Shown: positions 45,603 through 53,882, counted from the first letter of the stretch. The stretch: DNA of 64,000 bases from Gordonia alkanivorans NBRC 16433 (GCF_000225505.1 NZ_BACI01000002.1:1-64000); one strand, 5' to 3'. Program-made: numbers and translations. The notes: generated by a model from the sequence alone, not told the origin.

Positions 45603-46403
45603 ATGACGACGGTGTCGATCGGCGATCTCACGGTGAACTATGCGGAACAGGGGAGCGACGAAAGCTCTTCAACGCCAACTGTTCTGGTGCACGGACTGGG
45701 TGAGGACAGTCGAAGCTGGGCGCACACGCAGCGCGAGCTCGCCGATCTGCACACCTACGCCTATGACCTCCGCGGCTTCGGCTCGACGACGGTCGGCGAG
45801 GCTGACGGGACCCTGGACCAGCTCGGTCGGGATCTCGTCGGGTTCCTCGAGACGGTGACCGGACCCGCGATCGTGGTCGGGTTCTCCGCCGGCGGGACGA
45901 TCGTGCTCTGGGCCGCTGCCGAGCGGCCGGACCTGGTGAGCCGGGCCATCGTCCTCGGTACGTCCTCGGTGGTGGGACGAGCCGCGGCCGAGTTCTACAA
46001 GCAGCGCGCCGATCAGGCCGCCGACACCTCGAGTGACGAGTTCCGCACCGCGATGCGCGACGACACCGTCGCCGGCCTGGTGTCCGCTCACGATCGCGTC
46101 GACGAGATCACGGCCGGGAGGCTCGAGGCGGTCGGGGACGGTGCCGGCTACGCGAACGCGGCCCGCGCGATGGCGGGAGTGCGCGAGCAGCCCCTGACGC
46201 CGAGGCTGTCCGAGATCCGGCAGCATGTCGACGTCATCGCCGCAGACCGAGACGCGCTGTGTCCGGAGAAAGCGGCGAAGATGATCGTCGACGGCCTGTC
46301 GGACGTGACCTATCGGGTGATCCCGGATTCCGGGCACCTGATGAACGTCGACAACCCGGACACCGTGACCGCGGCGCTGCGCGAGGCGATCGCCGGCGAC
46401 TGA
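45603..46403 (+). CDS. alpha/beta hydrolase
   Basis: A 266-residue alpha/beta hydrolase. The oxyanion-region HGLGED, the nucleophile elbow VGFSAGG (Ser about 96), the acid Asp in IAADRDALC and the His in PDSGHLMNV complete the triad. It has no signal peptide, so it acts in the cytoplasm on an unknown ester, lactone or C-C bond. It starts 38 bases after the reductase stop and may be co-transcribed. The CAU tRNA follows on the other strand. Confidence 0.9.
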   Translation: MTTVSIGDLTVNYAEQGSDESSSTPTVLVHGLGEDSRSWAHTQRELADLHTYAYDLRGFGSTTVGEADGTLDQLGRDLVGFLETVTGPAIVVGFSAGGTIVLWAAAERPDLVSRAIVLGTSSVVGRAAAEFYKQRADQAADTSSDEFRTAMRDDTVAGLVSAHDRVDEITAGRLEAVGDGAGYANAARAMAGVREQPLTPRLSEIRQHVDVIAADRDALCPEKAAKMIVDGLSDVTYRVIPDSGHLMNVDNPDTVTAALREAIAGD

Positions 46404-46414
46404 TCGTCGTCTGG

Positions 46415-46491
46415 TGGTGGGGAGTGCGGGACTTGAACCCGCGACCAATCGATTATGAGTCGACGGCTCTAACCAACTGAGCTAACTCCCC
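46415..46491 (-). tRNA. tRNA with CAU anticodon, probably tRNA-Ile2 (else elongator tRNA-Met)
   Basis: A complete cloverleaf read on the minus strand: acceptor GGGGAGT/ACTCCCC, D arm GCTC/GAGC, anticodon loop CTCATAA, T arm GCGGG/CCCGC, discriminator A and encoded CCA (46415-46417). The anticodon CAU is at 46455-46457. It is not the initiator, because the first pair is G-C. The variable-loop and T-arm region (TTGGTCG, TTCAAGTCC) resembles E. coli tRNA-Ile2, whose C34 becomes lysidine, more than elongator tRNA-Met; the identity is not certain. Confidence 0.9.
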
Positions 46492-46628
46492 GTGCGGGCA
46501 CCCGGCCCGCGGGAGGAGATTACCGCACCGGGGATCGGGGACTGCAGCCAACTGCGGCGGAAAACGGTCGACAGTCGACGGCGCTACACTGGCCGGAATC
46601 GGACACGGCGCGACGGGAGAGTGTGCGG

Positions 46629-47324
46629 ATGACGGTCGGGGAGGAGTCCCACGGTGGCGGCGAGCTGCCGGAGAGCCTTGTCGACGTGGCCGGCCGCCGC
46701 ATCCGGGACGCCATCCTCAGTGGCGACCTGGCGCCGGGACAGAAGATCGTCGAGGAGACGCTGTGCGCCGACCTCGGGATCAGCCGGGCCCCTGTGCGTG
46801 AGGCGTTGAGGCTGCTCGCGCAGCAGGGGCTCGTCGAGCATCAGCCGCGTCGTGGGGTCCGGGTCGCGGAGTGGTCGCCTCGGGACATCCTGCAGCTGTT
46901 CGAGCTGCGTCAGGTGCTCGAGCGGTACGCCGTCGAGGCCGCCCTGCCGTTGACCGATCCGGAGTCGCAGCTCGCACCTCTTCGTGCGGCGATCGACGCG
47001 ATGCGCCGTGCCACAGACGATCTCGCGCGCGACGACGCCCACCGTCGTTTTCACGCCGCGGTCGTCGGACTCGCCGGGAACCGGCAGCTCGACATCACCC
47101 TCGAGCCGATCCTGCTGAAGCTCCAGCTGCCGATGGCGGTCAACCTCCGGACCGAGACCGCCGACCACCACGGACCCGACGACGGGTTCAACCGGCACCA
47201 GGCGATCCTCGACGCGCTCGAACGTAACGACGCCACGGCGGCGATCAGCGCCCTGCATGATCACGGCCACCTCCACTATCTGGATTTGGTGTCGGCGACC
47301 GCAGAGCACAAACACCCTCACTGA
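46629..47324 (+). CDS. GntR-family (FCD) regulator of the adjacent nitrogen operon
   Basis: A 231-residue regulator. The winged helix has LGISRAPVREALRLLAQQGLVEHQPRRGVRV, and the FCD ligand domain has the metal-type residues in DAHRRFHAAV, NRHQAIL and HGHLHYL. I chose ATG 46629 because GGGAGA lies 8 bases upstream and TACACT at 46585 can serve as -10. It precedes the amidase, BiuH-like hydrolase and permease and probably controls them in response to a small acid such as allophanate. This is an inference from position. Confidence 0.9.
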   Translation: MTVGEESHGGGELPESLVDVAGRRIRDAILSGDLAPGQKIVEETLCADLGISRAPVREALRLLAQQGLVEHQPRRGVRVAEWSPRDILQLFELRQVLERYAVEAALPLTDPESQLAPLRAAIDAMRRATDDLARDDAHRRFHAAVVGLAGNRQLDITLEPILLKLQLPMAVNLRTETADHHGPDDGFNRHQAILDALERNDATAAISALHDHGHLHYLDLVSATAEHKHPH

Positions 47325-47388
47325 CCTGCTAACACAATCGGCACACGCACGTTCCGCAGATGTCATCATTCTGTCGACAATCGACGGT

Positions 47389-48810
47389 TTGACTCTTTCG
47401 AGCGGGCCCACCACAGGTCCCACGGTTGCCGAGATCCTCGACTCGCACCTGCACGGCAGCGGGTCTCCGTCCCGCACCGCGCGCGTTGTCCTCGACGCCA
47501 TCGAGGCGCGGGGTGACGACGGAATCTGGCTGTCGACGGTGCCGCGCGACGAGGTTCTCGCCGCGGCCGCGGAACTCGAGAACCGACCCGGCGCGCGCGA
47601 TCTACCGCTGTACGGGGTCCCGTTCGGCGTCAAGGACTCCATCGACGTGGCCGGCGTTCCGACGACGCTCTCGTGCCCCGGTTACGCCTACGTCCCTGAC
47701 ACCACCGCGCCCGTTGTGCAGCGTCTGCTCGACGCCGGAGCCCTCTGCATCGGCAAGACCAACCTCGATCAGTTCGCCACCGGCCTCAACGGCACACGAA
47801 CCCCGTACACGATGCCGCGCGGGGTATACGGCAACGAGATGATCTCCGGCGGCTCGAGTTCCGGCTCGGCGCTCGCGGTAGCACTCGGCGAGGTGCCCTT
47901 CGCGGTCGCCACCGACACGGCCGGCTCGGGGCGCGTGCCCGCTGCACTCAACGGCATCATCGGATACAAGCCGTCGCGCGGACTGATCAGCACCGTGGGG
48001 CTGGTTCCGGCGTGCAAATCCCTGGACTGCATCACGGCGATGACCGCGACCGTCGACGACATGGACCGCGTCATCAGGGTGATGATGGGCCGCGACGACG
48101 CCGATCCGTGGTCGCGCGACCGGGGGCCCGGATTCGACGGGTCGACGATCACGATCGGTCTCCCGCCGGTGGAGGAGTTGGAGTTCTTCGGCGACGACGC
48201 CATGCGGGAGGCGCATCTGGCGTTCCGAAACCGGCTGGCGCATCTGGCGTTACCGGGCGGTGTCGAGATCGTCGACGTCTCCCTGGCGCCGTTCCTGGCA
48301 GCAGGGGAGCTCCTGTACTCGGGTCCGTGGGTCGCCGAGCGGCTCGTCGTGTTCGGGGACTTCCTCGCCGCGAAGCCCGACGAGATCCACCCGGTGGTCG
48401 GCGACATCCTCCGCAGCGGTGAGAAGTACACCGCCGTCGACGCTTTCGCCGCGCTGCAGAGGTTGCAGGAGCTGAAGGCCGAGGTCGGACGCATCTGGCT
48501 GGGGATCGACGTCCTCGTGGTGCCGACGATCGGGCGGACCTTCACCGTCGACGAGGTTCTGGCGCAGCCGATCGCGACCAACACCATGCTCGGCCACTAC
48601 ACGCATTTCGGAAACCTCCTCGACCTCACCGGGATCGCGGTTCCCCAGGGCGTGACCTCCGATGGGCGGCCGCACAGCGCGATGCTCCTCGGGGCCGCGC
48701 TCACCGACGACACCGTGCTCCACCTGGCGGCCGCACTGCTCGACGAGCCGCGTGACCGGTCCATGTCATCCAGCGCTGCCCGTACCCCGACCACGCTGCC
48801 AGCGTCCTGA
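47389..48810 (+). CDS. allophanate hydrolase-like amidase (AtzF type, short form)
   Basis: An amidase-signature enzyme of 473 residues. The Ser-cisSer-Lys triad is visible: Lys in FGVKDSID, cis-Ser in GGSSSGSA and nucleophile Ser in TDTAGSGRVPAA. The LPLYGVPFGVKD and NLDQFATGLNGTR segments match allophanate hydrolases such as AtzF, which convert allophanate to ammonia and carbon dioxide. The extra C-terminal domain of about 130 residues in longer AtzF proteins is absent. The start is uncertain: TTG 47389 follows a GACAAT element, while ATG 47257 would overlap GntR by 68 bp. Confidence 0.8.
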   Translation: MTLSSGPTTGPTVAEILDSHLHGSGSPSRTARVVLDAIEARGDDGIWLSTVPRDEVLAAAAELENRPGARDLPLYGVPFGVKDSIDVAGVPTTLSCPGYAYVPDTTAPVVQRLLDAGALCIGKTNLDQFATGLNGTRTPYTMPRGVYGNEMISGGSSSGSALAVALGEVPFAVATDTAGSGRVPAALNGIIGYKPSRGLISTVGLVPACKSLDCITAMTATVDDMDRVIRVMMGRDDADPWSRDRGPGFDGSTITIGLPPVEELEFFGDDAMREAHLAFRNRLAHLALPGGVEIVDVSLAPFLAAGELLYSGPWVAERLVVFGDFLAAKPDEIHPVVGDILRSGEKYTAVDAFAALQRLQELKAEVGRIWLGIDVLVVPTIGRTFTVDEVLAQPIATNTMLGHYTHFGNLLDLTGIAVPQGVTSDGRPHSAMLLGAALTDDTVLHLAAALLDEPRDRSMSSSAARTPTTLPAS

Positions 48811-48843
48811 AACCCGACAACCACCCGCCCGGGAGGCCACCCG

Positions 48844-49542
48844 ATGTCCGAGACCGTCACCCTCGAGGCACTACCCGGTCCGATCGAACTCGATCTGGAC
48901 CGCACCGCACTGATCATCATCGACATGCAGCGGGACTTCTTGTTGCCGGGTGGTTTCGGTGAAACACTCGGCAACGACGTCGCGCAGTTGCAGCGCGTCG
49001 TCGAACCCCTTGCGGCGCTGCTCGATGCGGCGCGGGCAGCCGGGATGCTCGTCATCCACACCAGGGAAGGGCATCTGCCGGACCTGTCGGATTGTCCACC
49101 GGCCAAGCTCAACCGCGGCGCGCCGTCGAAGCGGATCGGCGACCCGGGTGCGTTCGGGCGCATCCTCATCCGCGGCGAGTACGGGCACGACATCGTCGAC
49201 GAACTCGCGCCGCTCGACACCGAGGTTGTCATCGACAAACCCGGCAAGGGTGCGTTCTATGCGACGGAACTGTCGAAGGTGCTGGCCGACAACCAGATCG
49301 CCCAGCTGCTCGTGACCGGCGTGACCACCGAGGTGTGCGTCCACACCACCACGCGTGAGGCCAACGACCGCGGCTTCGAATGCGTCGTCGTATCCGATTG
49401 CGTCGGTTCGTATTTCCCCGAGTTCCAGCGTGTGGGTCTGGAGATGATCGCCGCGCAGGGCGGCATCTTCGGCTGGACCGCTCCCGGCGCCGCGATCATC
49501 CCGCTGCTGAAAGAGCGGGCGCCCGCGGAACCCGCCGTCTGA
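48844..49542 (+). CDS. BiuH-like cysteine hydrolase (isochorismatase fold)
   Basis: A 232-residue cysteine amidohydrolase. The Asp-Lys-Cys triad is seen in IIIDMQRDF, VIDKPGKGAF and VTTEVCVHTTTREANDRG. The long stretch HTREGHLPDLSD, IGDPGAFGRILIRGE and GYECLLL-like FECVVVSD closely recalls rhizobial biuret hydrolase BiuH, which gives allophanate and ammonia, the substrate of the upstream amidase. Other ureido-compound hydrolases of the fold (triuret hydrolase, RutB) are alternatives. ATG 48844 lies 34 bases after the amidase stop, with GGGAGG upstream. Confidence 0.8.
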   Translation: MSETVTLEALPGPIELDLDRTALIIIDMQRDFLLPGGFGETLGNDVAQLQRVVEPLAALLDAARAAGMLVIHTREGHLPDLSDCPPAKLNRGAPSKRIGDPGAFGRILIRGEYGHDIVDELAPLDTEVVIDKPGKGAFYATELSKVLADNQIAQLLVTGVTTEVCVHTTTREANDRGFECVVVSDCVGSYFPEFQRVGLEMIAAQGGIFGWTAPGAAIIPLLKERAPAEPAV

Positions 49543-49615
49543 CATCGACCACTCATCCAGTCGAGACATCGGCGTCTCGTTTTCCCCACCAACCCCCAGT
49601 AGTCCGGAGGAATTC

Positions 49616-51214
49616 ATGAGCGCCACCACCGATCCAGCTCCGACCACCGACCCGCCGTCACCGACTCCGACGACGAAGGTCGCCTGGTGGACGCGCGGAG
49701 ACACCAACGCCTTCTTCGGTCTCGGCTTCAACATCCTGGTCAACGTCCTCACGTTGACCGGCTTGATGATCGGCGTGATCGGCCTCAGTCCCGACAACGT
49801 CCTCGGCACGGTTCTGCCCGCGCTGGGCGTCGCCCTGATCCTCGGCAACCTGTACTACACGTTCCTGGCACGACGCCTCGCCGCGCGGGAGGGACGCGAC
49901 GATGTGACGGCCCTGCCGTACGGGCCGAGCGTGCCGCACATGTTCATCGTGGTGTTCGTCGTGATGCTGCCGGTGTATCTGAACACCAAGGACGCCATCC
50001 AGGCCTGGCAGGCCGGTCTGGCGTGGGCGTTCATGATCGGCGTCATGGTGATGATCGGCGCGTTCGTCGGACCCTATGTACGCAAGCTGACGCCGCGTGC
50101 AGCGATGCTCGGCACCCTGGCCGGTATCTCGATCACCTTCATCTCGATGCGTCCGGCAGGGCAGATCTGGGAGGCCGCGTGGATCGGTCTGCCGGTGCTC
50201 GCGATCATCCTCATCGGCTTCTTCACCGATGTGAAGCTGCCGGGCAACGTGCCCGTCGGACTTGCCGCGCTGCTCGTCGGTACGGCGATCGGGTGGGCCG
50301 GCGGATTCATGTCGGTGCCGGACCTCACCGCGGCAGTCGAGGACATCGCGGTCGGCATCCCGGATCAGCGCTTCGACCTGCTGTTCAACGGTCTCGGTGA
50401 TCTCGCGCCACTTCTTGGCACCGCGATCCCGCTGGGCGTCTACAACTTCACGGAGGCGATGAGCAACGTGGAGTCCGCTGCGGCGGCGGGGGACAACTAC
50501 AACCTGCGCAGCGTGCTGCTCGCCGACGGTGCCGGGGCGTGCATCGGTGCGGCGTTCGGTTCGCCGTTCCCGCCGGCCGTGTACATCGGCCATCCCGGCT
50601 GGAAGGACGCCGGCGGCCGCGCGAGCTACTCGCTGGCCAGTGGCGTCGCGATCGGTGTGCTGTGTTTCCTCGGTCTGTTCGGGGTGCTGAACTACCTGCT
50701 GCCTGTGCCCGCGATCGTGCCGATCCTGCTCTTCATCGGTCTGCTGATAGGCGCGCAGGCGTTCCAGGCCGTGCCGCGTCTGCACGCGGTCGCGGTGGTC
50801 GCGGCGCTGCTGCCGAACCTCGCCGAGTGGGGGCGGGGACTCATCGACAACGCGTTGTCGGCAGCGGGTACGACCGTCGACGAGGTGGGCATGGAGGCGC
50901 TCAACGGTGCAGGCGTGATCTACGAGGGACTCAAGACGCTGGGCGAGGGCGCGGTCCTCGTCGGCCTCATCCTCGGCACGATCGTCACCTTCATCCTGGA
51001 GAAGAAGTTCCACTTCGCGGCCATCGCCGCGGCGGTGGGGGCGTTGCTGTCCTTCATCGGGCTCATCCACGCACCCGAGGTGTCGTGGGCGGCCGCGCCG
51101 GAGGTGTCGCTCGGCTACCTGTTCTTCGGCGTCGTGTGCCTGGCCTACTGGTTACTGCCCGGAGCGCGGACTCCGGTGGAGGTCGACGAATCCGACGTCG
51201 TGGCCGGTCACTGA
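49616..51214 (+). CDS. NCS2-like multi-pass permease
   Basis: A 532-residue inner-membrane protein with 12 or more hydrophobic helices between residues 30 and 520, and a Pro/Thr-rich cytoplasmic N-terminus. The layout, with a repeated GLGFNILVNVLTL helix and a central FGSPFPPAVYIGHPG segment, resembles nucleobase/uracil permeases (NCS2, AzgA, RutG). It probably imports the substrate of the biuret-type operon. ATG 49616 has a strong GGAGGAATTC site. A stable hairpin at 51226 ends the operon. Confidence 0.87.
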   Translation: MSATTDPAPTTDPPSPTPTTKVAWWTRGDTNAFFGLGFNILVNVLTLTGLMIGVIGLSPDNVLGTVLPALGVALILGNLYYTFLARRLAAREGRDDVTALPYGPSVPHMFIVVFVVMLPVYLNTKDAIQAWQAGLAWAFMIGVMVMIGAFVGPYVRKLTPRAAMLGTLAGISITFISMRPAGQIWEAAWIGLPVLAIILIGFFTDVKLPGNVPVGLAALLVGTAIGWAGGFMSVPDLTAAVEDIAVGIPDQRFDLLFNGLGDLAPLLGTAIPLGVYNFTEAMSNVESAAAAGDNYNLRSVLLADGAGACIGAAFGSPFPPAVYIGHPGWKDAGGRASYSLASGVAIGVLCFLGLFGVLNYLLPVPAIVPILLFIGLLIGAQAFQAVPRLHAVAVVAALLPNLAEWGRGLIDNALSAAGTTVDEVGMEALNGAGVIYEGLKTLGEGAVLVGLILGTIVTFILEKKFHFAAIAAAVGALLSFIGLIHAPEVSWAAAPEVSLGYLFFGVVCLAYWLLPGARTPVEVDESDVVAGH

Positions 51215-51225
51215 GCTCGTAGGAT

Positions 51226-51266
51226 CTGCGGCAGTTGGTTCCGGATATCGGAACCAACTGCCGCAG
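51226..51266 (+). terminator. permease-operon hairpin terminator
   Basis: A perfect 18-bp inverted repeat (CTGCGGCAGTTGGTTCCG and its complement) with a 5-base loop begins 12 bases after the permease stop. No clean U-run follows. Confidence 0.75.
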
Positions 51267-51372
51267 CTGTCTCCTCGTTGACCTGCCGTTTTGTTGTCCG
51301 GCGGCGGCATGCGCTAGAGTCTGTCCTCGGTTCAAGTGATGCGCTCACGGCGCTGAACGAGAGCCAGAGCAA

Positions 51373-51445
51373 TCCCCCATAGCTCAATTGGCAGAGCATT
51401 CGACTGTTAATCGAACGGTTACTGGTTCGAGTCCAGTTGGGGGAG
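51373..51445 (+). tRNA. tRNA-Asn (GUU)
   Basis: A complete cloverleaf: acceptor TCCCCCA/TGGGGGA, anticodon loop CTGTTAA with GTT at 51406-51408, T arm ACTGG/CCAGT and discriminator G. CCA is not encoded. M. tuberculosis has a tRNA-Asn near dnaG as well. Confidence 0.96.
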
Positions 51446-51454
51446 CAGAACAAG

Positions 51455-51490
51455 AAGCCCGCCCCTGCGAAAGCAGGCGGCGGGCTTTTT
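51455..51490 (+). terminator. Rho-independent terminator after tRNA-Asn
   Basis: An AAGCCCGCC...GGCGGGCTT hairpin with an inner CCTGC/GCAGG stem and GAAA loop is followed by TTTTT, ten bases after the tRNA. Confidence 0.9.
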
Positions 51491-51612
51491 CTGTGGGCTC
51501 TCTTGTAGTTTCATGCCGTCGGGTTCCGCACCGCGGTGCAGGTTGCAGGTTGGGTAACTGGTTCGGCTCGCAGTCCAGGTACCCAGTGCGCGATCAGACT
51601 AGTCTCAACGGT

Positions 51613-51885
51613 GTGGCAACGCGTGGGTTCTGGATTGGCGAGATCCGCGCCTCAGATGGTGTCGCTAGAAAGCTACGAACAAAGCACAACCTGTCAGTTG
51701 AGGAAGTCCGGGCGGCGTGTGTCCCGAACCAATACGACCGTGCGGGCTGGGAAGTTGACGAGGTGCACGGGGAGAGGCTGCTGGTGGAGACTCATGATGC
51801 GGTGGGGTGGATCAGGGTCATACTCCAGCCAATCGATGTCGAAGATGGGATCTGGCAACTACGGACTGCCTGGAGGAGGATGTGA
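51613..51885 (+). CDS. small protein, candidate toxin of a toxin-antitoxin pair
   Basis: A 90-residue protein from GTG 51613. It begins ATRGFWIGEIRASDGVARKLRTKHNLSVEEVRAAC and ends with strands around RLLVETHDAVGWIRVILQP, a compact alpha/beta layout with the K-H-x-L-S-x-E-E-V element seen in BrnT-like RNase toxins. The likeness is weak. A second small acidic gene with a strong ribosome site follows 2 bases later, the typical toxin-antitoxin order. The region is less GC-rich than its surroundings and lies just after a tRNA. Confidence 0.55.
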   Translation: MATRGFWIGEIRASDGVARKLRTKHNLSVEEVRAACVPNQYDRAGWEVDEVHGERLLVETHDAVGWIRVILQPIDVEDGIWQLRTAWRRM

Positions 51886-51887
51886 AC

Positions 51888-52115
51888 ATGGAGCAGGTAG
51901 GCGACGAGTACGACGATGACTTCGAGATGACGGACGAGGAGTTCGACCGTCGGATGGAGGCTGCGGAACCTGTCCGGTTGGTGCCGGGTCCTCGTGAAGT
52001 CCGCATCGAGGCTAAATTCCTTGCATCAGGTTGGGGCGGAACGCCGTACCCGCACGCTACCCAAATTGCGGTGCATGAACCTCAATTGGAAGTGACACTG
52101 ATTCCACAACGATGA
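51888..52115 (+). CDS. small acidic protein, candidate antitoxin
   Basis: A 75-residue protein from ATG 51888, with GGAGGAGG 8 bases upstream. The N-terminal third is strongly acidic (DEYDDDFEMTDEEFDRRMEAAEP), like many antitoxins, and the rest is short strands without a recognisable DNA-binding motif. Its 3' end overlaps the convergent DUF6941-like gene by 59 bp. Pairing with the gene at 51613 is inferred from spacing. Confidence 0.55.
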   Translation: MEQVGDEYDDDFEMTDEEFDRRMEAAEPVRLVPGPREVRIEAKFLASGWGGTPYPHATQIAVHEPQLEVTLIPQR

Positions 52116-52428
52116 CGTACTGGCCGGGAACCTTCGCCTCGAAGCCGATCTTGTGAAAGAAGAAACCGGCTCTGGTTCCTGCGGTTGCCACTTCGGGGAC
52201 GGGGAGCCTGCTAGAGCCGCTCTTTCCGTCAGGTGTGGTGATGGAGACTTCGACGAACTGCGGATTGTGAAGGTCTCCCTCCTCTGCCTGGATAAGCACA
52301 ATCAGAAGGGTCTCGATTAGATAGCCCCCTGGCGGTTGCCAAAAATCTGTAAGGACGCCCCCGAGTACATATAGCTTGCCGTCAGCGACAGTAGCGGCCT
52401 CCGCCAACATCGCACCGGTAACGATCAT
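52057..52428 (-). CDS. DUF6941-like protein of unknown function
   Basis: A 123-residue beta-rich protein. It begins VTGAMLAEAATVADGKLYVLGGVLTDFWQ, a pattern I associate with DUF6941 proteins (AxxADGKLxVxGG), and ends in strands (GQYVIVVESVSLPIEV) that suggest a beta sandwich. No catalytic residues or export signal are seen. It converges with the candidate antitoxin gene and lies downstream of the HxlR gene on the same strand, with a 97-base gap. It is part of the lower-GC patch. Confidence 0.65.
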   Translation of the reverse strand: MIVTGAMLAEAATVADGKLYVLGGVLTDFWQPPGGYLIETLLIVLIQAEEGDLHNPQFVEVSITTPDGKSGSSRLPVPEVATAGTRAGFFFHKIGFEAKVPGQYVIVVESVSLPIEVHAPQFG

Positions 52429-52525
52429 TCCTCGAGCCTATGGCATATCGGTTGTCCCGGGGTCCATCGCTAGGCATTGTGCCGATAGAACTGCTGCTGC
52501 TGCCGGCTCGTTCGCGCTGACCGCC

Positions 52526-52915
52526 TCAGGCACTCGTCCCGCGCCGCCCGTCGTACTCCGCCTGCGCGTCACGCACCGTCGGCATGTGGCCCTGCAGCAG
52601 ATCGATCAACCCCTGCAGTTGGTCGGCGACCTGCCTGCCGAGGGGAGTCAGGTCGTATTCGACCTTCGGCGGGATCGCCTCCAGGACCGTCCGCACGATC
52701 ATGCCGTCGCGTTCGAGGTTCTGAAGCGTCTGCGACAGCATTCGCTCGCTCACACCGTCAACGCGGCGTCGAAGGGCGCTGAATCGATAGTTGCTCTCGC
52801 GCAACGCGATCAGGACCAGCGTGCCCCAGCGGCCGGTGACCGTCTGCAGCGTCGACCTCGACGAGCAGTCGCGTGCGAAGACGTCGGCTTCGAGGGTCGG
52901 GTCGTGGTCGGACAT
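52526..52915 (-). CDS. HxlR-family transcriptional regulator
   Basis: A 129-residue winged-helix regulator. RRRVDGVSERMLSQTLQNLERDGMIVR and PPKVEYDLTPLGRQV are the standard HxlR signatures, and the N-terminal Cys (about residue 17, in ARDCSSRS) could sense oxidants or quinones as in QorR/YodB. It is divergent from the QorB-like gene, with a perfect palindrome between them, so it very probably represses that gene and itself. ATG at 52915. Confidence 0.92.
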   Translation of the reverse strand: MSDHDPTLEADVFARDCSSRSTLQTVTGRWGTLVLIALRESNYRFSALRRRVDGVSERMLSQTLQNLERDGMIVRTVLEAIPPKVEYDLTPLGRQVADQLQGLIDLLQGHMPTVRDAQAEYDGRRGTSA

Positions 52916-52962
52916 GACCTCAGGTTAGCGAAGGTCACAGCGATCAGCTAACTGTTCGTATT

Positions 52963-52983
52963 GCACTTACGAAAAGTAAGTGC
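52963..52983. promoter_or_regulatory. HxlR/QorR-type operator
   Basis: A perfect 8-5-8 inverted repeat, GCACTTAC-GAAAA-GTAAGTGC, lies in the 106-base divergent gap, 47 bases from the regulator start and 38 from the oxidoreductase start. This agrees with the palindromes bound by QorR-type HxlR repressors. Confidence 0.75.
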
Positions 52984-53021
52984 GTACAGTCGAGCCCAGT
53001 CACGACGAGAGGAAAGACAAC

Positions 53022-53882
53022 ATGACCACAGCAGTGACAGGCGCCACCGGACAGCTCGGCGGGCTGGCGATCGGCGAGCTGCTCGCGCGGGGAGTCCCGG
53101 CCGCGGACATCGTGGCGATCGTTCGGGACGAGTCGAAGGCTGCCGATCTGGCGTCGAAGGGCCCTCAGATCCGGGTTGCCTCCTATGACGATCCGGAGGC
53201 GCTGCGGCGCGCACTCGACGGTGTCGACAAGCTGCTCCTGATCTCGGGTTCGGAGGTCGGACGTCGAGTTCCGCAGCACACCAACGTGATCGAGGCGGCG
53301 GAAGCGGCCGGTGTCGGATTGATCGCGTACACGAGCCTCCTCAACGCCGCTACGAGCGGGCTCGGGTTGGCGCCCGAACACGTGGCCACCGAGAAGCGAC
53401 TCGGCGAGTCGTCGATCCCCGCGGTGTTCCTCCGCAACGGCTGGTACTGGGAGAACTACCTGCAGGCCATCAGCCAGGCGGTCTCGTCCGGCGCATTGTT
53501 CGGTGCAGCGGGCGAGGGCAAGGTCGCCGGTGCCGCCCGCGCCGACTACGCGGCTGCGGCTGCCGCAGTCCTCACCTCCGATGCCGATCAGGGTGGCAAG
53601 GTCTACGAACTCGGCGGCGATGAGCGACTCACCTACGCCGACCTCGCGAAGGTCATCGGCGAGGTGGCCGGCAAGACCGTTGAGTATCGTGACCTGCCGG
53701 AGGCCGACTACGCGAAGGTGCTCGCCGACAACGGCACCCCGGAGCAGTTCGCCGCCGTGCTGGCGGGTTCCGATGCCGGCATCGCCCGCGGCGAACTCGA
53801 CACCACCTCAGGCGACCTCCAGACGCTGATCGGCCGGTCGTCGACGCCGTTCGCCCAGATCGTGAAGGCCGCCATCGCCTGA
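53022..53882 (+). CDS. NmrA/QorB-like NAD(P)H-dependent quinone oxidoreductase
   Basis: A 286-residue atypical SDR. The Rossmann start TAVTGATGQLGGLAIGELL, the KLLLISGSEVGRRVPQHTNVIEAA segment and the NGWYWENYL motif are typical of QorB. It would reduce quinones with two electrons and so avoid radical formation. ATG 53022 follows GAGAGGAA. It is divergently transcribed from the HxlR gene and shares its operator, so it is probably induced by quinone or diamide-like stress. Confidence 0.9.
   Translation: MTTAVTGATGQLGGLAIGELLARGVPAADIVAIVRDESKAADLASKGPQIRVASYDDPEALRRALDGVDKLLLISGSEVGRRVPQHTNVIEAAEAAGVGLIAYTSLLNAATSGLGLAPEHVATEKRLGESSIPAVFLRNGWYWENYLQAISQAVSSGALFGAAGEGKVAGAARADYAAAAAAVLTSDADQGGKVYELGGDERLTYADLAKVIGEVAGKTVEYRDLPEADYAKVLADNGTPEQFAAVLAGSDAGIARGELDTTSGDLQTLIGRSSTPFAQIVKAAIA

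Noticed and set aside
46418-51445. Genomic island bounded by the two tRNA genes
   Set aside because: No integrase and no repeated tRNA end were found, and the codon use of the operon looks like the host's.
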